Assembly (NCBI RefSeq): GCF_024171725.1 | Contig: NZ_JAMTCG010000003.1 | Location: forward strand, 558,001-622,000 | Direction: 5' to 3' | Origin: Williamsia serinedens | Lineage (GTDB): Bacteria; Actinomycetota; Actinomycetes; Mycobacteriales; Mycobacteriaceae | DNA: 64,000 nt | In this document: piece after piece, positions 51,929-60,301 of the stretch | How positions within the stretch are numbered: the first letter of the stretch is position 1 | Layout: each line of letters begins with the position of its first letter | Program-made: the position numbers and the translations under genes | The notes under the pieces: generated by a model | Database searches by the model: none | Told to the model about the DNA's origin: nothing | What the model saw: the letters and a program-made list of their open reading frames with translations, nothing else

Positions 51929-52426
51929 TCAGACGTCGTAGCGGTGCGGTACGACGGCGCTTCCGGGCTCCTGCCGGTAGGGGACGAAGCCGAGCGACGA
52001 GTAATAGGCGAGAGCAGGTGCGTTGTCCGCGCGGATGGTCGCATCGATGTGCCGGAGTCCGGCCGCCTCCGCAGCAGCGTGGGCGACGACGAACAGCCGA
52101 CGGCCGATTCCGCGACGGCCCACGTCGGGATGGATGTGGGTTCCGATGATCCCCCACCCGACCGGGACGCCGTACGGGTTGTCGATCCAGGCCCGCTTGA
52201 GGGACTGGAATCCCACGACCCGCCCATCGTCCACCGCGACGGTGCATGCGATCGAATGCACCTCGTCCAGATGCCGTTCGCGAACGCCGTCGGTGTCGAC
52301 CGGAGTCGCCCGCAGCCCCGCACGGTGGATGGCGTTCTGCACCGTGGCCATCGCTTCCGCATCCGGCGGCCACGCGGGTCGGACCTCGATCACGCAGCGA
52401 CCGTAGACCTTCGGTGCCGGATTCAT
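51929..52426 (-). CDS. GNAT-family N-acetyltransferase
   Basis: 165 residues. The acetyl-CoA-binding motif is IHPDVGRRGIGRRLFVVAH (~residues 97-115), followed by HIDATIRADNAPALAYYSSLGFVPY, which is the standard GNAT ending. Substrate unknown. The ATG at 52426 lacks a ribosome-binding site; GTG 52393 is an alternative. Its start faces the LexA box of the divergent HNH gene, so both genes may share SOS control. Confidence 0.78.
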   Translation of the reverse strand: MNPAPKVYGRCVIEVRPAWPPDAEAMATVQNAIHRAGLRATPVDTDGVRERHLDEVHSIACTVAVDDGRVVGFQSLKRAWIDNPYGVPVGWGIIGTHIHPDVGRRGIGRRLFVVAHAAAEAAGLRHIDATIRADNAPALAYYSSLGFVPYRQEPGSAVVPHRYDV

Positions 52427-52447
52427 CTGTTCGAACTAGACCGCGAG

Positions 52448-52467
52448 TCGAACACATGTTCTATGAT
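52448..52467 (+). promoter_or_regulatory. LexA (SOS) box overlapping a -10 element
   Basis: TCGAAC-ACAT-GTTCTA (52448-52463) matches the mycobacterial LexA consensus TCGAAC-N4-GTTCGA at 11 of 12 positions. TATGAT (52462-52467), a good -10 hexamer, overlaps its right end, so LexA would block the promoter. The HNH gene starts 32 bases further on. Confidence 0.8.
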
Positions 52468-52498
52468 GTGTGTACAGCGTTGCCAGGGGAGGTGCACC

Positions 52499-53989
52499 GT
52501 GAGCGACAGTCTCGTCGACGACTACGCCGAGTTGCACGCCGTGCTGGATCGGATCGTAGAGCGCACCTCGGACGCATGCCCGGAGCTGGAGGTCGCCGAG
52601 TTGGCGATCACCCATGAGCACGCGGTGCGGCGGATGGGTTCGATTGGGCTGCAGCGCATTCTGGACGTCTCCGATCGTGAGGCGTATCGGTCGGTGCAGT
52701 GCGCGAAGCTCGACGAGTTCGTCGGGCAACGCCTGCGGATCCCGAACCCGCGCAGACGGCTGCGTCAGGTCACGCAATTGACCGAGATGCACGCGATGAC
52801 CGGGGAGAAGCTTCCGGCGAAATGCCCGGAGACCGCGGACGCGATGGCCGACGGAGCACTCGGCCACGAACACGTCGACGCTGTGCTGGACGTGATGGCC
52901 AAGGTGCCGTCGGCGACACCACCGGAGATGTGGGACCTGGCCGAGGAACAACTCGCCGAGATCGCCCGGCACCATTCGCCGCGGGAGATCACCCGCGCGG
53001 GTGCGCGAATCCTGGCGCACCTCGACCCCGATGGGGACCTCCCGGACGAGCGGGATCGCGCTCGGAACCGGTCGTTGTCGCTGGGTGCGCAGGACACGCT
53101 CAGCATGTCGAAACTGATGGGGACGCTGGATCCCACGACGCGCGCGTTGTTCGAGGTTCTGCTGGCGGCCTGGGCCAAACCAGGCATGAACAATCCCGAC
53201 GACGACCAGTCACCCAAAGGTGGCGCCGACGATGAGGGCATCGACCAGGCCCAGTTGCGCGACGCCGCGTCACGCGATTGCCGGACTCAAGCGCAACGCA
53301 ATCACGACGCCTTCCACGCCCTGCTGCAGGCCGCCGCCGACGGCGGGCTCTACGGCGCCGCGCATCGCGGGTTGCCGCCACACGTGATCGTGTCGATCAC
53401 CGAATCCCAGCTTCGTGAGCGGGCCGGGATCGGGCACACCACGACGGGCACAGATCTCCCGATGGGCGAGATCGTGAAGCTCGCCGCGCAGGCGCAGATG
53501 TATCTGACGGTGTTCGACGACCACACCGGCGAACCGCTCTACTTCGGGCGGGCGAAGCGGCTCGCGTCGGAAGCCCAGCGGTTCGTGACGTTCGCCGAGT
53601 ACGGCGGCTGCTCCAAGCCCGGTTGCCCGCGCCCGTTCTCCCACACCGAAGCCCACCACGCCGAACAGGACTGGGCACACGGCGGAAAGACCGACATCAC
53701 CGACCTCGCCCCGGCCTGCGGACCGCACAACCGCGCCGTGCACGACGGGCCCGGCGGCTGGCGAACCGAGAAGATCCTCGACGGACCCGACCGCGGGAAG
53801 TACGGGTGGGTCGCCAACGGCACCACCGACCCACCCCGCACCAACCACCTCCACCGGCCCGACCGGATCCTCGACGACACCGCACCACCCGACCCCGAAT
53901 GGTCGGAGATCGAACACGCGCTGGAACTGATCCTCGCCGACCGACGGCGGCGGGCCGACATCCGTTGGGGCCCGGACCACGCTGCGTAG
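52499..53989 (+). CDS. DUF222/13E12-family HNH endonuclease-like protein
   Basis: 496 residues. A GTG with GGGGAGG six bases upstream sets the start. The N-terminal ~330 residues are the helical DUF222 region. The C-terminal HNH site reads GGCSKPGCPRPFSHTEAHHA (~residues 366-385), then DWAHGGKTDITDLAPACGPHNR, with cysteine pair, HH and final HN. 13E12-type proteins are abundant in mycolate actinobacteria, several known to be DNA-damage induced; the LexA box here agrees. Biochemical role, possibly DNA cleavage in damage response or in mobile DNA, is not established. Confidence 0.85.
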   Translation: MSDSLVDDYAELHAVLDRIVERTSDACPELEVAELAITHEHAVRRMGSIGLQRILDVSDREAYRSVQCAKLDEFVGQRLRIPNPRRRLRQVTQLTEMHAMTGEKLPAKCPETADAMADGALGHEHVDAVLDVMAKVPSATPPEMWDLAEEQLAEIARHHSPREITRAGARILAHLDPDGDLPDERDRARNRSLSLGAQDTLSMSKLMGTLDPTTRALFEVLLAAWAKPGMNNPDDDQSPKGGADDEGIDQAQLRDAASRDCRTQAQRNHDAFHALLQAAADGGLYGAAHRGLPPHVIVSITESQLRERAGIGHTTTGTDLPMGEIVKLAAQAQMYLTVFDDHTGEPLYFGRAKRLASEAQRFVTFAEYGGCSKPGCPRPFSHTEAHHAEQDWAHGGKTDITDLAPACGPHNRAVHDGPGGWRTEKILDGPDRGKYGWVANGTTDPPRTNHLHRPDRILDDTAPPDPEWSEIEHALELILADRRRRADIRWGPDHAA

Positions 53990-53998
53990 AGTTCGGGT

Positions 53999-55102
53999 GT
54001 GTCCACGGCCGACGAGTACGACTGCGTCGTCATCGGCGGCGGGCAGGCCGGGTTGTCGGCGGGGTATTTCCTCCAGCGGTTCGGCCTCGAGGACCGGTTC
54101 GTCATCCTCGACCACGCCCCCGCATCCGGCGGCGCATGGCAGTTCCGGTGGCCCACTCTCACCCTGGCGGGCGCGAACCACGTCCACGACCTCCCCGGCT
54201 GGGGCCTCACCGAGGCACTCGGTGTCGAATGCGACGCCTGGCCCGCCTCGAGCGCGGTCGCCGACTACTTCGGCCGATACGAGGAGCGGTTCGCCCTCCC
54301 CGTCCGACGGCCGGTCCACGTCCGCGCGGTCCGTCGCGATGGACCCGACCACTTCACCATCGCCGCCGTGTCTGCCGACGGGCCGTGCACCATCCGGACG
54401 CGGACCGTCGTCAATGCGACCGGGACGTGGGATCGACCCTTCATCCCCCACGTGCCCGGCATCGACACGTTCACCGGCCGCCAGCTGCACACCCACGACT
54501 ACGCCAGCCCCCATGACTTCGACGGTGAGCGAGTACTGGTCGTCGGTGCGGGCATCTCCGCGGTCCAGCTGCTGATCGAGATCGCCCGTTCTGCAACCGA
54601 TGTGACGACGTTCTGGTGCAGCCGGCGGGAGCCGGTCTTCTCCGACGCGCCTTTCAGCCCGGAGGCCGGCCGCGAAGCCGTCGCCCGGGTCGAGCGACGG
54701 GTCCGCGCCGGGCTCCCACCGACCTCGGTCGTCTCGGTGACCGGCCTGCGTCGGACGCCCGCCATCGCCGCCGCGGAGGCCGACGGGATCCTCGCCTGGA
54801 TGCCGATCTTCGACGAGATCACCCCCGACGGGGTGCGGTGGCGCGACGGCTCTCGCCCCGACCTGCCGCTCGACAGCATCTTCTGGAACACCGGGTTCCG
54901 CAGCGCGCTGGACCATCTCGCGCCGCTACGACTCCGCGGACCCGGTGGCGGCATCACCATGACCGGCCGCCTCGCGACCGTCGTCGCCGACGAACCACGG
55001 GTGCAACTCCTCGGTTACGGACCGTCCGCGTCGACCATCGGGGCGAACCGGGCCGGCCGCGAGGCGGCCCGCGTCGTGGCGGACCTCCTCGCGAGCCGAT
55101 GA
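53999..55102 (+). CDS. FAD-dependent monooxygenase-like flavoprotein (CzcO/FMO type)
   Basis: 367 residues. FAD-binding GGGQAGLSAG (~residues 13-22), GGAWQFRWPTL (GG-x-W motif), ATGTWDRPFIP (ATG motif), then NAD(P)H-binding VVGAGISAVQLLIEI (~180-195). The C-terminal LLGYGPSASTIGANRAGR closes the FAD fold. It resembles flavin monooxygenases/thioredoxin-reductase-like oxidoreductases; substrate unknown. It follows the HNH gene by nine bases, so it may be read through from the SOS promoter. Confidence 0.82.
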   Translation: MSTADEYDCVVIGGGQAGLSAGYFLQRFGLEDRFVILDHAPASGGAWQFRWPTLTLAGANHVHDLPGWGLTEALGVECDAWPASSAVADYFGRYEERFALPVRRPVHVRAVRRDGPDHFTIAAVSADGPCTIRTRTVVNATGTWDRPFIPHVPGIDTFTGRQLHTHDYASPHDFDGERVLVVGAGISAVQLLIEIARSATDVTTFWCSRREPVFSDAPFSPEAGREAVARVERRVRAGLPPTSVVSVTGLRRTPAIAAAEADGILAWMPIFDEITPDGVRWRDGSRPDLPLDSIFWNTGFRSALDHLAPLRLRGPGGGITMTGRLATVVADEPRVQLLGYGPSASTIGANRAGREAARVVADLLASR

Positions 55103-55115
55103 CCCGAGCGGGTCA
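55100..55115. terminator. stop-codon-embedded hairpin between flavoprotein and thiolase genes
   Basis: TGACCCG-AG-CGGGTCA: a perfect 7-bp palindrome that begins with the TGA of the rightward gene and ends with the reversed TGA of the leftward one. The 2-base loop means at least the innermost pair would open in RNA. Confidence 0.5.
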
Positions 55116-56285
55116 GACGATCCGCTCGTAGATGGTGGCGTTCGCGAGTCCGCCCGCCTCACACATCGTCTGCAGCAGGTAGCGACCGCCCTGCTGCTCG
55201 AGCGCGGCCAACCCCGTGGTGGCCAGTCGAGCGCCGCTGGCGCCCAACGGGTGGCCGAGTGCGATCGCGCCTCCGTGCACGTTGACCTTGTCGAGGTCCA
55301 CGCCGAGCTCCTGCTGCCACGCCAGGACGACGGGCGCGAACGCCTCGTTGACCTCGAACAGGTCGATGTCCGACAGCGACAGCCCCGACTTGGCCAACGC
55401 TTTGCGCGTGGCGGGCATGATCGCCGTCAACATCAGCAGCGGATCGTCACCCGCGACGACCGCCGTGTGCACGCGAGCCCGCGGCCGCAGACCCAGCCGG
55501 GCCGCCGCCTCCTCGCTCGTCACCAGCAGCGCGGCCGAGCCGTCGCTGATCTGGCTCGCACCGGCCGCCGTGATGCGCCAGTCGATCTCGGGGAACCTCC
55601 GCGCGATCGACTCGTCGAAGTAGGCCGGGCGCAGACCGGTGAGCTGATCGAGCGTGCTCCCGGTGCGGATCCCCTCGTCCGCCGTGAGCCCTGCGATCGG
55701 GGCGAGTTCGCCGTCGAAGAGGCCGTTCTTCGTCGCCGTCGCGGCCAACTCGTGCGACCGCAACGCGAACTCGTCGATCGCCGTGCGGGAGATGCCGTAC
55801 CGCGCCGCGATCAGCTCCGCGGAGATCCCCTGACCGACGAGACCGTCGGGGTAGCGCTCCTCGAACGCCTGGCCGTTCAGGTTCTCGGTGCCGAACGCGG
55901 CCGAGCCCATCGGGACCCGCGACATCGACTCCACACCCGCCGCGACGACCACGTCGGCGGCGCCGGACGCGACCGCCTGCGCCGCGAAGGCGATCGCCTG
56001 CTGCCCGCTCCCACACTGACGGTCGACGCTGACGCCGGGGACCGACTCGGGATAGCCGGCGGCCAGCAGACCGCGGCGGGCGATGTTCAGACTCTGCTCC
56101 CCGCTCTGCGTGACGACGCCCGTGATCACGTCGTCGATCTCCGCCGGATCGATCCCGGTGCGCTCGACGACGGCACGGAGACTGTGCGCGAGGAGGTCGA
56201 CGGGGTGCACGTCGTGCAGGGCGCCACTCGGCTTGCCCTTCCCGATCGGAGTGCGGACCGCGTCGACGATGACGGCTGTGGCCAT
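55113..56285 (-). CDS. acetyl-CoA acetyltransferase / 3-ketoacyl-CoA thiolase (FadA5/6-like)
   Basis: 390 residues. Nucleophile Cys in SVDRQCGSGQQAI (~residue 91), His in LGHPLGASGAR (~348) and second Cys in QTMCEAGG (~378), the full thiolase set. The segment GVVTQSGEQSLNIARRGLLAAGYPESVPG is the pattern of steroid- and branched-chain-linked FadA5/FadA6 thiolases of mycolate actinobacteria. Cleaves 3-ketoacyl-CoA to acetyl-CoA. AAGGA precedes the ATG; a hairpin and a 24-bp operator lie upstream. Confidence 0.88.
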   Translation of the reverse strand: MATAVIVDAVRTPIGKGKPSGALHDVHPVDLLAHSLRAVVERTGIDPAEIDDVITGVVTQSGEQSLNIARRGLLAAGYPESVPGVSVDRQCGSGQQAIAFAAQAVASGAADVVVAAGVESMSRVPMGSAAFGTENLNGQAFEERYPDGLVGQGISAELIAARYGISRTAIDEFALRSHELAATATKNGLFDGELAPIAGLTADEGIRTGSTLDQLTGLRPAYFDESIARRFPEIDWRITAAGASQISDGSAALLVTSEEAAARLGLRPRARVHTAVVAGDDPLLMLTAIMPATRKALAKSGLSLSDIDLFEVNEAFAPVVLAWQQELGVDLDKVNVHGGAIALGHPLGASGARLATTGLAALEQQGGRYLLQTMCEAGGLANATIYERIV

Positions 56286-56304
56286 GGCGTCCTTCTTCCC
56301 GAGA

Positions 56305-56323
56305 CACCCAGGACATCTGGGTG
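56305..56323 (-). promoter_or_regulatory. leader hairpin of the thiolase gene
   Basis: CACCCAG-GACAT-CTGGGTG, a perfect 7-bp stem with a 5-base loop ending 19 bases before the thiolase start codon on the minus strand. It might modulate translation or be part of an operator. Confidence 0.35.
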
Positions 56324-56357
56324 ATGTTGTCGTTACTCAGGAGACAACGCGGTGCCG

Positions 56358-56381
56358 CTGGAAAACGCTAGCGTTATCCAG
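56358..56381. promoter_or_regulatory. 24-bp operator palindrome upstream of the thiolase gene
   Basis: CTGGAAAACGCT / AGCGTTATCCAG: complementary except for one position in each half, centred on GCTAGC, 73 bases upstream of the thiolase start. On the minus strand its core ATAACG-N2-AGC-N-TT matches the palindrome upstream of the neighbouring HxlR gene. Confidence 0.65.
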
Positions 56382-56409
56382 CCGATTGTGACGCACCAGA
56401 CAGCGCAGC

Positions 56410-56934
56410 TCAGCGACGGGCGCCCGGACCGGGCTCGACGAGGATCGCGTCGGCCGGGAGCGCGGCGTCGACCGCATCCGCGGTCACCACGGCTCGCACC
56501 GAACGTCCCGATGTGGCGTCGAGATACGACAGCGGACCCCGACCGCCTTTCAGGTGCGCGTCGCCCCACTGTGCGAGGGCGACGACCAGCGGCAGCAACT
56601 CCTCGCCCGCGGGCGTGAGCACGTACTCGGTGCGGGTGCGCGCGCCGGGTTCGCGGTAGGGGGTGCCGACGACGACGTCGGCCTCCTCGAGCCGCTTCAG
56701 GGCGCGCGACACCGCCGGGGCCGACATGCCCACGCGGTCGACGAAGTCGTCGAAGCGGCGGGTGCCGTAGAAGCACTCCCGGATCACCAGGAACGCCGCC
56801 CGCGTGTTCAGCACGTCGAGAACGGCTGCGATCGAACACCTCTCGGTCGTCCATCGGCTCCGATCGGCCAGCGCCGGCCCGAGCGTCATCGTCGGAGGGT
56901 GCTCGTCGTGGGACGTGTCCCGGGTGGTCTGCAC
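56410..56934 (-). CDS. HxlR-family transcriptional regulator
   Basis: 174 residues. The winged helix covers ~residues 33-125: CSIAAVLDVLNTRAAFLVIRE (Cys near the HxlR N-terminal position), RRFDDFVDRVGMSAPAVSRALKRLEEADV and YREPGARTRTEYVLTPAGEEL. A variable ~45-residue C-terminal tail follows. Some HxlR proteins sense redox or electrophiles through that Cys. It is upstream of and codirectional with the thiolase gene and may regulate it. The GTG start gives an N-terminal extension; ATG 56889 is an alternative. Confidence 0.82.
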   Translation of the reverse strand: MQTTRDTSHDEHPPTMTLGPALADRSRWTTERCSIAAVLDVLNTRAAFLVIRECFYGTRRFDDFVDRVGMSAPAVSRALKRLEEADVVVGTPYREPGARTRTEYVLTPAGEELLPLVVALAQWGDAHLKGGRGPLSYLDATSGRSVRAVVTADAVDAALPADAILVEPGPGARR

Positions 56935-56947
56935 ACCGCCGAGCCTA

Positions 56948-56965
56948 CATAACGACAGCTTTATG
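56948..56965. promoter_or_regulatory. candidate HxlR autoregulatory site
   Basis: CATAA-CGACAGCT-TTATG, an inverted repeat 14 bases upstream of the HxlR start. It shares ATAACG-N2-AGC-N-TT with the thiolase operator (12 of 18 positions identical when the minus strand of that site is used). Confidence 0.45.
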
Positions 56966-57012
56966 CAGGCCGACGATCGGCGACGTTCCGAACGCTTGTC
57001 CGTCGTAAACTC

Positions 57013-57040
57013 TTGACAGGATGTTGTGTTTTCCTAACAC
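57013..57040 (+). promoter_or_regulatory. promoter of the XRE operon
   Basis: Consensus -35 TTGACA (57013-57018), 16 bases, then -10-like TAACAC (57035-57040). GTGTT-N5-AACAC (57026-57040) overlaps the -10 and could be the XRE operator. The expected transcription start falls at or within a few bases of the GTG at 57049, implying a leaderless mRNA. Confidence 0.6.
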
Positions 57041-57048
57041 TGTGTTGC

Positions 57049-57327
57049 GTGAGTCCAGTCCGACGGGGAGCGCAGCTCCCCATCTACAACCGCATCGGCG
57101 TCCTGCGCGCCGAGCGTCGGATGTCGCGCGCGGAACTCGCCGAGGCCGTCGGGATCAACGTCCAGTCGGTCGGCGCGCTCGAACGCGGCGACAACTACCC
57201 GAGCCTCGACCTCGCGTTCCGGATCTGCGCCGTCTTCGACCTCCCCGTCGAGGCCGTGTTCAGCCGGACCGAGTTCACGGCGATGTCGACCGAGCTGTAC
57301 GCCAACCGCAACGGGAGCACCTCATGA
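57049..57327 (+). CDS. XRE-family helix-turn-helix regulator
   Basis: 92 residues from the GTG giving VSPVRRGAQLPIYNRIG. The helix-turn-helix RMSRAELAEAVGINVQSVGALERGDNYPS (read over two helices) is typical of small Cro/CI-like regulators paired with membrane protein and ABC genes. No ribosome-binding site precedes the start, but the promoter spacing suggests leaderless translation. Its stop overlaps the next ATG (ATGA). Confidence 0.82.
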   Translation: MSPVRRGAQLPIYNRIGVLRAERRMSRAELAEAVGINVQSVGALERGDNYPSLDLAFRICAVFDLPVEAVFSRTEFTAMSTELYANRNGSTS

Positions 57328-58025
57328 CCGACCCGAATTCCGCGATCCCGGACCACCTCAAGCCCGCTCCGTGGGTGCGGTACGAGGGGTGGCGCGTCCG
57401 CCTGTACGAGAAGAACCAGGCGAAGAACGCACACCGGCTCGTCGGCATGCGCAACCGTCGGGGCGCACGCATCCTCGCCTGCGGCGTGCTCGCGTCGCTC
57501 GCGGTACTGGTGGTCGCGTCGGTGATGTCCTTCGTGACCCACGTGTGGTTCTTCATCCCGTTCGTCGTCGGGCTGATCGGGGTGTTCGTCTTCCTCAAGC
57601 TGCTCGGGATCGTCACCGGCAACATCGCCGAAGCGCCGGTCGCATCACTCGACGAACTCCAACTCGCCAAGCGGAACTCGGCACGGTCCATCGGGTATCT
57701 CGCGGTGTTCAGCCTGATGTTCATCCCCTACCTGGCTCTCGTCCTCGTCGGCTCGTCGGTGGAGTCCGTCAGCGGGCACACCGTCTACGGCTTCGGGGTC
57801 CTGTTGATCACGCTGATGCTCGTCGGCACCTGCAGTCCGACACTGCTTCTCGCCTGGTGGACCGAGGACCCCGACCCCGAGGACTTCGCGGACACCGTCG
57901 ACACCGCGACAGACGAGGCCACCGTCGAGTCCACCGAGCCGCCGCGCGTCACCGCAGACGCGAGCCCGTCGCGACCCCGCGACGACGACACACACTTCGA
58001 TCCCCCGGCTCCTGGCCGGTGGTGA
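57324..58025 (+). CDS. membrane protein partner of the XRE/ABC operon
   Basis: 233 residues with four hydrophobic segments (about 48-66, 70-92, 122-145, 152-175) and an acidic C-terminal cytoplasmic tail rich in Asp/Glu/Thr/Pro. The N-terminus WVRYEGWRVRLYEKNQAKNA is amphipathic. No known family. Coupled to the XRE gene by a 4-base overlap and followed by the ABC ATPase gene after 34 bases. Confidence 0.7.
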   Translation: MTDPNSAIPDHLKPAPWVRYEGWRVRLYEKNQAKNAHRLVGMRNRRGARILACGVLASLAVLVVASVMSFVTHVWFFIPFVVGLIGVFVFLKLLGIVTGNIAEAPVASLDELQLAKRNSARSIGYLAVFSLMFIPYLALVLVGSSVESVSGHTVYGFGVLLITLMLVGTCSPTLLLAWWTEDPDPEDFADTVDTATDEATVESTEPPRVTADASPSRPRDDDTHFDPPAPGRW

Positions 58026-58059
58026 CCGGACCCCAGAACCCACCACAGAGAGGACGATC

Positions 58060-58959
58060 GTGAGCGACCCCCTGATCATCGACCGTCTCACCAAGAGATA
58101 CGGCGACCTGACCGCGTTGCGGGACATGACCTTCACCGTCCACCCGGGCGAGATCTTCGGCTTCGTCGGCAGCAACGGCGCCGGCAAGTCGACGACGATG
58201 CGCATCGTGCTCGGTGTGCTCGCCGCCGATTCCGGGACGGTCTCCCTCGGGAACCGTCCGATCGATCTGGCGCTGCGCCGGCGCATCGGGTACATGCCCG
58301 AGGAGCGTGGCCTCTACCCGAAGATGAAGGTCGGCGAGCAGCTGCAGTACCTGGCCGAGCTGCACGGCCTCTCGCGCGCCGACGCCGCGTCGACGGTGCG
58401 GGACTGGCTGACCCGGCTGGGCATCGCCGACCGGATCGACGACACCGTCGACGACCTCAGCCTGGGCAACCAGCAGCGCGCCCAGCTCGCCGCGGCACTC
58501 GTGCACGATCCCGCGGTGCTCGTCCTCGACGAGCCGTTCTCCGGACTCGATCCCGTCGCGGTCGACGTGATGAGCGACGTGCTCAAAGAAAAAGCGGCGC
58601 AGGGTGTCCCGGTCATCTTCTCCAGCCACCAGCTCGATCTGGTACAACGCCTGTGCGACCGCGTCGGCATCATCGCGAAGGGCGAGATGCGGGCACTCGG
58701 AACCGTCGACGAGCTCCGCGCGCACGGCGGGGTCGAGATCGAGATCGTCGGCCCGTCCACCGTCGACAACTGGGCCGACGGACTGCCCGGTGTCACGTCG
58801 GTACGGGTGGCCGGCCCCGACACCACCGTCGTCGGGGTGGCACCCGACGCCGACGACCAGCAGATCCTGCGCGCCGCGCTCGACCACGGCCCCGTGCGTC
58901 GCTTCACCCCGCGTACACCCGACCTGACCGAACTGTTCCGAGAGGTGGTGTCGGCATGA
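58060..58959 (+). CDS. ABC transporter ATPase (NatA-like)
   Basis: 299 residues from a GTG with GAGAGGA upstream. Walker A GSNGAGKST (~36-44), signature LSLGNQQR (variant of LSGGQ), Walker B VLVLDEPFSGLDPVA and H-loop SSHQLD. The C-terminal ~85 residues form the extra domain seen in NatA/DrrA-type ATPases. Powers the permease encoded next; export of a small molecule, antimicrobial or ion is likely. Confidence 0.85.
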   Translation: MSDPLIIDRLTKRYGDLTALRDMTFTVHPGEIFGFVGSNGAGKSTTMRIVLGVLAADSGTVSLGNRPIDLALRRRIGYMPEERGLYPKMKVGEQLQYLAELHGLSRADAASTVRDWLTRLGIADRIDDTVDDLSLGNQQRAQLAAALVHDPAVLVLDEPFSGLDPVAVDVMSDVLKEKAAQGVPVIFSSHQLDLVQRLCDRVGIIAKGEMRALGTVDELRAHGGVEIEIVGPSTVDNWADGLPGVTSVRVAGPDTTVVGVAPDADDQQILRAALDHGPVRRFTPRTPDLTELFREVVSA

Positions 58960-60254
58960 CCAGCACCCTGACCCCCGAGCCGATCCGAGGCGCGTCGACG
59001 CACGGCACGGACACCGGCGCCGCCCGGGCGATCGCGTTGGTCGCCCGACGCGAGATCACCACGCGCGTCTCGACCAAGTCCTTCCGCATCATCAACGTGC
59101 TGCTGCTGGTCCTCATCGTCGGCGGCCTGATCGTCGCCGCGCAGTTCGTCGGGAAGGGTGGCGACGACGCCCCGAAGATCGGCCTGGTCGCCGCGGCCGG
59201 CAGCCCCGTGTCCGAGGCGCTCACCCAGGCCGGTCGGCTCACCGGCAGCGGTGTCGACATCCGCCCGTTCGCGACGCCCGAAGAAGCCCGGTCGCAGGTC
59301 GAGTCCGGCGACGTCGCCGCGGCTCTGGTCGCGAACGGCCCGGGATCGTCGACGGCGTTCACGGCCATCACGAAGGACGGCTTGTCGGGCTCGGCCGAGA
59401 CGCTCATCCGCACCGCCGTCTCCCAATCCGGCCTCCGCACGGCGATCAGCTCGGCCGGCGCGAACCCGGCCGCGGTCACCTCGGCGGCCGCCGCGTCGTC
59501 GACGCTGTCGGTCGCCGAGACGAAGGTGACGAAACCCGATGAGGGACAGCGCATCGCGATCGCCTACATCGGGGTGATCCTGCTGCTCATCGTAATCATG
59601 CAGGGCGGCGGCATGATCTCCGTCGGCGTGGTCGAGGAGAAGTCGTCGCGGATCGTCGAGATCCTGCTCGCGACGATCAAGCCGCTGCACCTGCTGTGGG
59701 GGAAGATCCTCGGCATCGGCACCATCCTGCTGGGGCAGCTGGTCGTCCTCGCCGGGGCGGGGTTGATCACCGGCTCGGCGACAGGACTGCTGACGGTCCC
59801 CACGACCGCGGTGTCGATGTTCGTCGCGGTGATCGTGTGGTTCCTGCTCGGGTTCCTGTTCTTCGCCACGCTCTACGCCGCGGCCGGCTCGATGGTGTCG
59901 CGACAGGAGGAGGCCGGCTCGACGACGCTGCCGCTGACCTTCCTCGCGCTCGGCGTCCTGTACGCCGGGATCTTCGGGATCAACGCCATCACCTCGACGC
60001 CGATGACCATCCTGTCCTGGATCCCGCCGTTCTCCGCCTCTCTGATGCCGATGCGCATTGCGACCGGTGACGCGAGCGTCGGTCAGATCATCGGGACCGT
60101 CGTCCTCATGATCGCGGCGTGCGCGGCGACGACGTGGATCGCCTCGCGGATCTACCAGCGGTCGATCCTGCGGACCGGCTCGCGGGTGAAGTGGTCCGAG
60201 GCGGTGCTGGGTCGGTCGCACGACGCACAGCGGACACCGGTCGAGACGGCGTAA
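58956..60254 (+). CDS. ABC transporter permease (NatB/ABC-2 family)
   Basis: 432 residues. TM1 at ~45-62, a large ~170-residue extracytoplasmic domain, then five membrane segments from ~200. VEEKSSRIVEILLATIKPLHLLWGKILG is the conserved ABC-2/NatB cytoplasmic segment. ATG overlaps the stop of the ATPase gene. Complex exports an unknown substrate under control of the XRE regulator. Confidence 0.85.
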   Translation: MTSTLTPEPIRGASTHGTDTGAARAIALVARREITTRVSTKSFRIINVLLLVLIVGGLIVAAQFVGKGGDDAPKIGLVAAAGSPVSEALTQAGRLTGSGVDIRPFATPEEARSQVESGDVAAALVANGPGSSTAFTAITKDGLSGSAETLIRTAVSQSGLRTAISSAGANPAAVTSAAAASSTLSVAETKVTKPDEGQRIAIAYIGVILLLIVIMQGGGMISVGVVEEKSSRIVEILLATIKPLHLLWGKILGIGTILLGQLVVLAGAGLITGSATGLLTVPTTAVSMFVAVIVWFLLGFLFFATLYAAAGSMVSRQEEAGSTTLPLTFLALGVLYAGIFGINAITSTPMTILSWIPPFSASLMPMRIATGDASVGQIIGTVVLMIAACAATTWIASRIYQRSILRTGSRVKWSEAVLGRSHDAQRTPVETA

Positions 60255-60301
60255 TCGCGGGGTAACACCCCAGCAACAGGCGGCTCCTACCGTCACCCCT
60301 C

